Positions 6,521 through 8,372 of a stretch of 8,372 nt of DNA are shown one piece after another. The DNA lies in NCBI GenBank assembly GCA_025454565.1, contig JALOOE010000288.1:1-8372 (forward strand). Direction: 5' to 3'. Position 1 is the stretch's first letter. The number at the start of each line of letters is the position of its first letter. The notes below the pieces were generated by a model. That model saw only the letters and a list, made by a program, of their open reading frames with translations. It was not told where the DNA came from and made no database searches. The DNA comes from Anaerolineae bacterium (GTDB lineage: Bacteria > Chloroflexota > Anaerolineae > CG2-30-64-16). The position numbers and the translations under genes were made by a program.

Positions 6521-6546
6521 GCGCATGCGCGCCGCTCAATAGCGGC
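6521..6546. promoter_or_regulatory. Two adjacent palindromes in the divergent intergenic region
   Basis: GCGCATGCGC (6521-6530) is a perfect 10-bp palindrome. It is followed directly by GCCGCT-CAAT-AGCGGC (6531-6546), a perfect 6-bp stem with a 4-nt loop. They sit between the divergently transcribed isomerase and nucleotidyltransferase genes, where an operator could be placed. Apart from these, the repeat at 6408-6491 and the candidate promoter at 6634-6662, I see nothing clear in the 317-nt region 6384-6700. No well-spaced promoter for the leftward operon was found. Confidence 0.35.
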
Positions 6547-6633
6547 TTCCGGTCTATCTCGATACGCAGGGGATCTTGCGGCTCAATCATACCATAGGAC
6601 GCTGCTTCCGGCTAAACTGCATACAGCACTTAA

Positions 6634-6662
6634 TTGCGCAAAGGGGCCATCTCGGTGATAAT
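6634..6662 (+). promoter_or_regulatory. Candidate sigma70-type promoter for the nucleotidyltransferase gene
   Basis: TTGCGC (6634-6639), 17 nt, then GATAAT (6657-6662) gives a good -10 (5 of 6 consensus bases) at ideal spacing from a weak -35 (3 of 6). Transcription would start near 6669 and leave a leader of about 30 nt before the ATG at 6701. Confidence 0.4.
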
Positions 6663-6700
6663 GGAGAGCGAAACACTGCATCTGAGGGAGTGAATCATCC

Positions 6701-7618
6701 ATGTCCGATCCGACCCTTCTTGTCCTCGCCGCCGGTATCGGTAGTCGTTACGGTGGCCTGAAGCAGGCCGATCCTGTGGGCCCGAGTGGCGAGCTGATCA
6801 TTCATTATTCCGTCTATGACGCGCTGCGCGCCGGCTTCGGTAAAGTCGTTTTCCTGATCCGCCGCGACATCGAGGAGGCTTTCCGCGAGCGCGTGGGCCG
6901 CGATGTGGAGCGCCAGGTCGATGTGACCTATGCATATCAGGAGCTGGGGAACCTGCCGCCCGGTTTCGCTATCCCCGCAGGCCGCGTCAAACCGTGGGGC
7001 ACGGGGCACGCCGTGCTCTGTTGTCGCGACGCGGTGACGACCAACTTCGCGGCGATCAACGCCGACGATTTCTACGGCGCCGAATCGTATCGCGTGCTGG
7101 CCGGCTATCTGAAGGCCGCGCGGGACACAGCGGGCGCCCTCCAATACAGCATGGTGGGCTACGTGCTGAGCAACACCCTTTCGGAGCACGGCCACGTGGC
7201 CCGCGGCGTGTGCCAGGTCGGACCGGATGGCTATCTCCAGGCGATCAAAGAGCGCCTGCACATCGAGCCGTTTGCGGATGGGGTCAAGTTCCAGGAAGCG
7301 GACGGGAGTTGGACGCCGGTATCAGGGGAGAGCGTCGTCTCGATGAACATGTGGGGCTTCACGCCGAGCTTCTTCGACGAGTTGGCGGCGCACTTCCCGC
7401 GCTTCCTGGAGCAGAGCGCCGCCAATCCTCTCAAGGCTGAGTTCCTGCTGCCCGACATCGTCGGCGATCTCGTGCAGGAAGGCCATACGCGCGTGAAAGT
7501 GCTCCCCACGCCCGAACGTTGGTTCGGCGTCACCTACCAGGCCGATCGCCCGCGCGTCCAGGTGGCCGTGGCTGAATTGATCGCCCAGGGCAAGTATCCG
7601 GCACGGCTCTGGGCATAG
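6701..7618 (+). CDS. Nucleotidyltransferase (sugar-1-phosphate nucleotidylyltransferase-like, GT-A fold)
   Basis: This is a complete 305-aa cytosolic protein. The N-terminal signature LAAGIGSRYGGLKQ (9-22) is the G-x-G-x-R nucleotide-binding loop of NDP-sugar pyrophosphorylases. KPWGTGHAV (97-105) is the base-recognition/GTxxA-like region, and NADDFYG (120-126) carries the metal-binding aspartates. MNMWGF (215-220), KAEFLLP (245-251) and GVTYQADRP (276-284, a second Asp) complete the active-site set. Such enzymes join a sugar 1-phosphate and an NTP to give NDP-sugar and pyrophosphate. This subgroup lacks a left-handed beta-helix acyltransferase tail, and I do not know a characterised substrate. 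The ATG at 6701 follows GAGGGAG (6684-6690) at a slightly long spacing of 10 nt. It faces away from the isomerase operon and converges on the LarA-like gene, so it is probably transcribed alone. Confidence 0.85.
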   Translation: MSDPTLLVLAAGIGSRYGGLKQADPVGPSGELIIHYSVYDALRAGFGKVVFLIRRDIEEAFRERVGRDVERQVDVTYAYQELGNLPPGFAIPAGRVKPWGTGHAVLCCRDAVTTNFAAINADDFYGAESYRVLAGYLKAARDTAGALQYSMVGYVLSNTLSEHGHVARGVCQVGPDGYLQAIKERLHIEPFADGVKFQEADGSWTPVSGESVVSMNMWGFTPSFFDELAAHFPRFLEQSAANPLKAEFLLPDIVGDLVQEGHTRVKVLPTPERWFGVTYQADRPRVQVAVAELIAQGKYPARLWA

Positions 7619-7633
7619 CAGTGCGAATTCCCA

Positions 7634-7666
7634 GTCTGGCAGGCCACTTCAGATGGCCTGCCAGAC
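7634..7666. terminator. Hairpin between convergent genes, probable bidirectional terminator
   Basis: GTCTGGCAGGCCA (7634-7646), loop CTTCAGA, TGGCCTGCCAGAC (7654-7666) is a perfect 13-bp stem. It starts 16 nt after the nucleotidyltransferase stop and lies 28 nt beyond the stop of the convergent gene. There is no T-run on either side, so it may act as a U-less terminator or a 3'-end stabiliser for both transcripts. Confidence 0.7.
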
Positions 7667-7694
7667 ACGACTTCTCGGCGCAACCCTACGTGCG

Positions 7695-8372
7695 TCAGAA
7701 CACCGGCAGCAGATCCCCTGCATGACGCAGCACAATGATCGATGCCGCCGGCCCCTTGATCTCCAGGGCCTGATCGAGCGCGTCCTGTGCGCTGCTGGCG
7801 TGTAAAAAGCCGAGCCGCACGGCATCCTGTGGCGAGATGCCCGACGAGACCAGGAAGCCGCGGCCGCGATCTACGATTACCTCGCTGGCCTGAATCATGT
7901 GCGCGGCCACACTTTTGTTGACCAGCCCCTGTTCCATCATCGCTTCCACCACAGCTAACGGTCGATAGCCGAACTCCAACACCTCTGGGTGGCTGACCGA
8001 AACTCCCTCCGGGCAGGAAGCGATCTGGATCACGACTCCGCCATCCTTCATCACTATGCCTGCGGGCGTAATCGCCTTGATTGCTTGCCAGTACTCGATA
8101 TCGGTCCCAAAGGAATCGAAGACCACAATATCGGCTGGGCCGGGCACACACACACCGTAGTGTTTGGCTGCCATCTGGCATCCGGCGCGATGCGCCGTGA
8201 CAGGATGCCCGGCGACCATATCGACCACGCGACCATCCTCGTCCAAGATGGCATCCACGATATAGTCCAGCCCGGCTTTCAGCGCCATCTCGTCGATGAT
8301 CGCGCGTACCGGGTTTTCCGCCTGGCCGTAAAGCAGCCGCGGGGGAATGCCGTACATCGCCCAGTGCATGTC
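7695..8372 (-). CDS. LarA-like protein (nickel-dependent lactate racemase family), C-terminal half; 5' end outside window
   Basis: The frame is open from the right edge to the TGA at 7697-7695, giving about 225 residues. Characteristic stretches, numbered from the Met at 8369, are LDYIVDAILDEDGRVVDMVA (34-53), GHPVTAHRAG (54-63), ADIVVFDSFGTDIEYWQAIK (79-98) and KDGGVVIQIASCPEG (108-122). Gln95 and Lys98 in WQAIK match, as I recall, the Gln295/Lys298 active-site pair of Lactiplantibacillus LarA. Family members are about 420 aa. The missing first ~200 residues would hold the lysine that binds the nickel-pincer cofactor and key histidines, so activity cannot be judged here. LarA relatives racemise or epimerise various 2-hydroxy acids, so lactate should not be assumed. 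The Met at 8369 is internal. The gene converges on the nucleotidyltransferase. Confidence 0.8.
   Translation of the reverse strand, partial: DMHWAMYGIPPRLLYGQAENPVRAIIDEMALKAGLDYIVDAILDEDGRVVDMVAGHPVTAHRAGCQMAAKHYGVCVPGPADIVVFDSFGTDIEYWQAIKAITPAGIVMKDGGVVIQIASCPEGVSVSHPEVLEFGYRPLAVVEAMMEQGLVNKSVAAHMIQASEVIVDRGRGFLVSSGISPQDAVRLGFLHASSAQDALDQALEIKGPAASIIVLRHAGDLLPVF

Noticed and set aside
6586..6616. Possible leftward promoter with TATGAT as -10
   Set aside because: The nearest -35-like sequence is poor and spaced about 19 nt away; too weak to annotate.

Overview
The window is a GC-rich bacterial chromosome segment with short intergenic spaces, GTG as well as ATG starts, and several hairpin-type dispersed repeats. 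The gene set is Gmad2-domain protein, NapA-like antiporter, small PII-like protein, DUF5107-TPR protein, DegT-type aminotransferase, TIM-barrel isomerase/epimerase, nucleotidyltransferase and LarA-like protein. This mix, together with the repeat style, looks most like a Chloroflexota genome (Roseiflexus/Caldilinea/Anaerolinea-like). That placement is an inference from family flavour, not from a marker gene.

Left block (1-2242, + strand): the C-terminal end of a protein with tandem Gmad2 immunoglobulin-like domains is followed 10 nt later by a complete CPA2-type Na+/H+ antiporter with the double-Asp ion site. A 150-nt spacer carrying two nested palindromes comes next, then a 115-aa protein with a PII-like alpha/beta plan. 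This may be an ion-transport unit with its own small regulator.

Middle block (2267-6383, - strand, transcribed right to left): sugar isomerase/epimerase (6383-5580), DegT/DnrJ/EryC1/StrS aminotransferase (5449-4309), then DUF5107-TPR protein (4285-2267). The order and spacing suggest a carbohydrate or amino-sugar operon. The aminotransferase is broken: its two halves are in different frames, and the stretch that normally joins them appears to be missing. One 87-bp dispersed repeat sits between the isomerase and aminotransferase genes. A second, related-looking one sits just upstream of the isomerase.

Right block (6384-8372): a 317-nt divergent intergenic region holds the second repeat, two adjacent palindromes and a candidate promoter. 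It leads into a complete sugar-nucleotidyltransferase-like gene on the + strand. That gene converges, across a perfect 13-bp-stem hairpin, on the C-terminal half of a LarA-like (nickel-dependent lactate racemase family) gene that runs off the right edge. No rRNA, tRNA, CRISPR array, insertion sequence or phage gene was seen.
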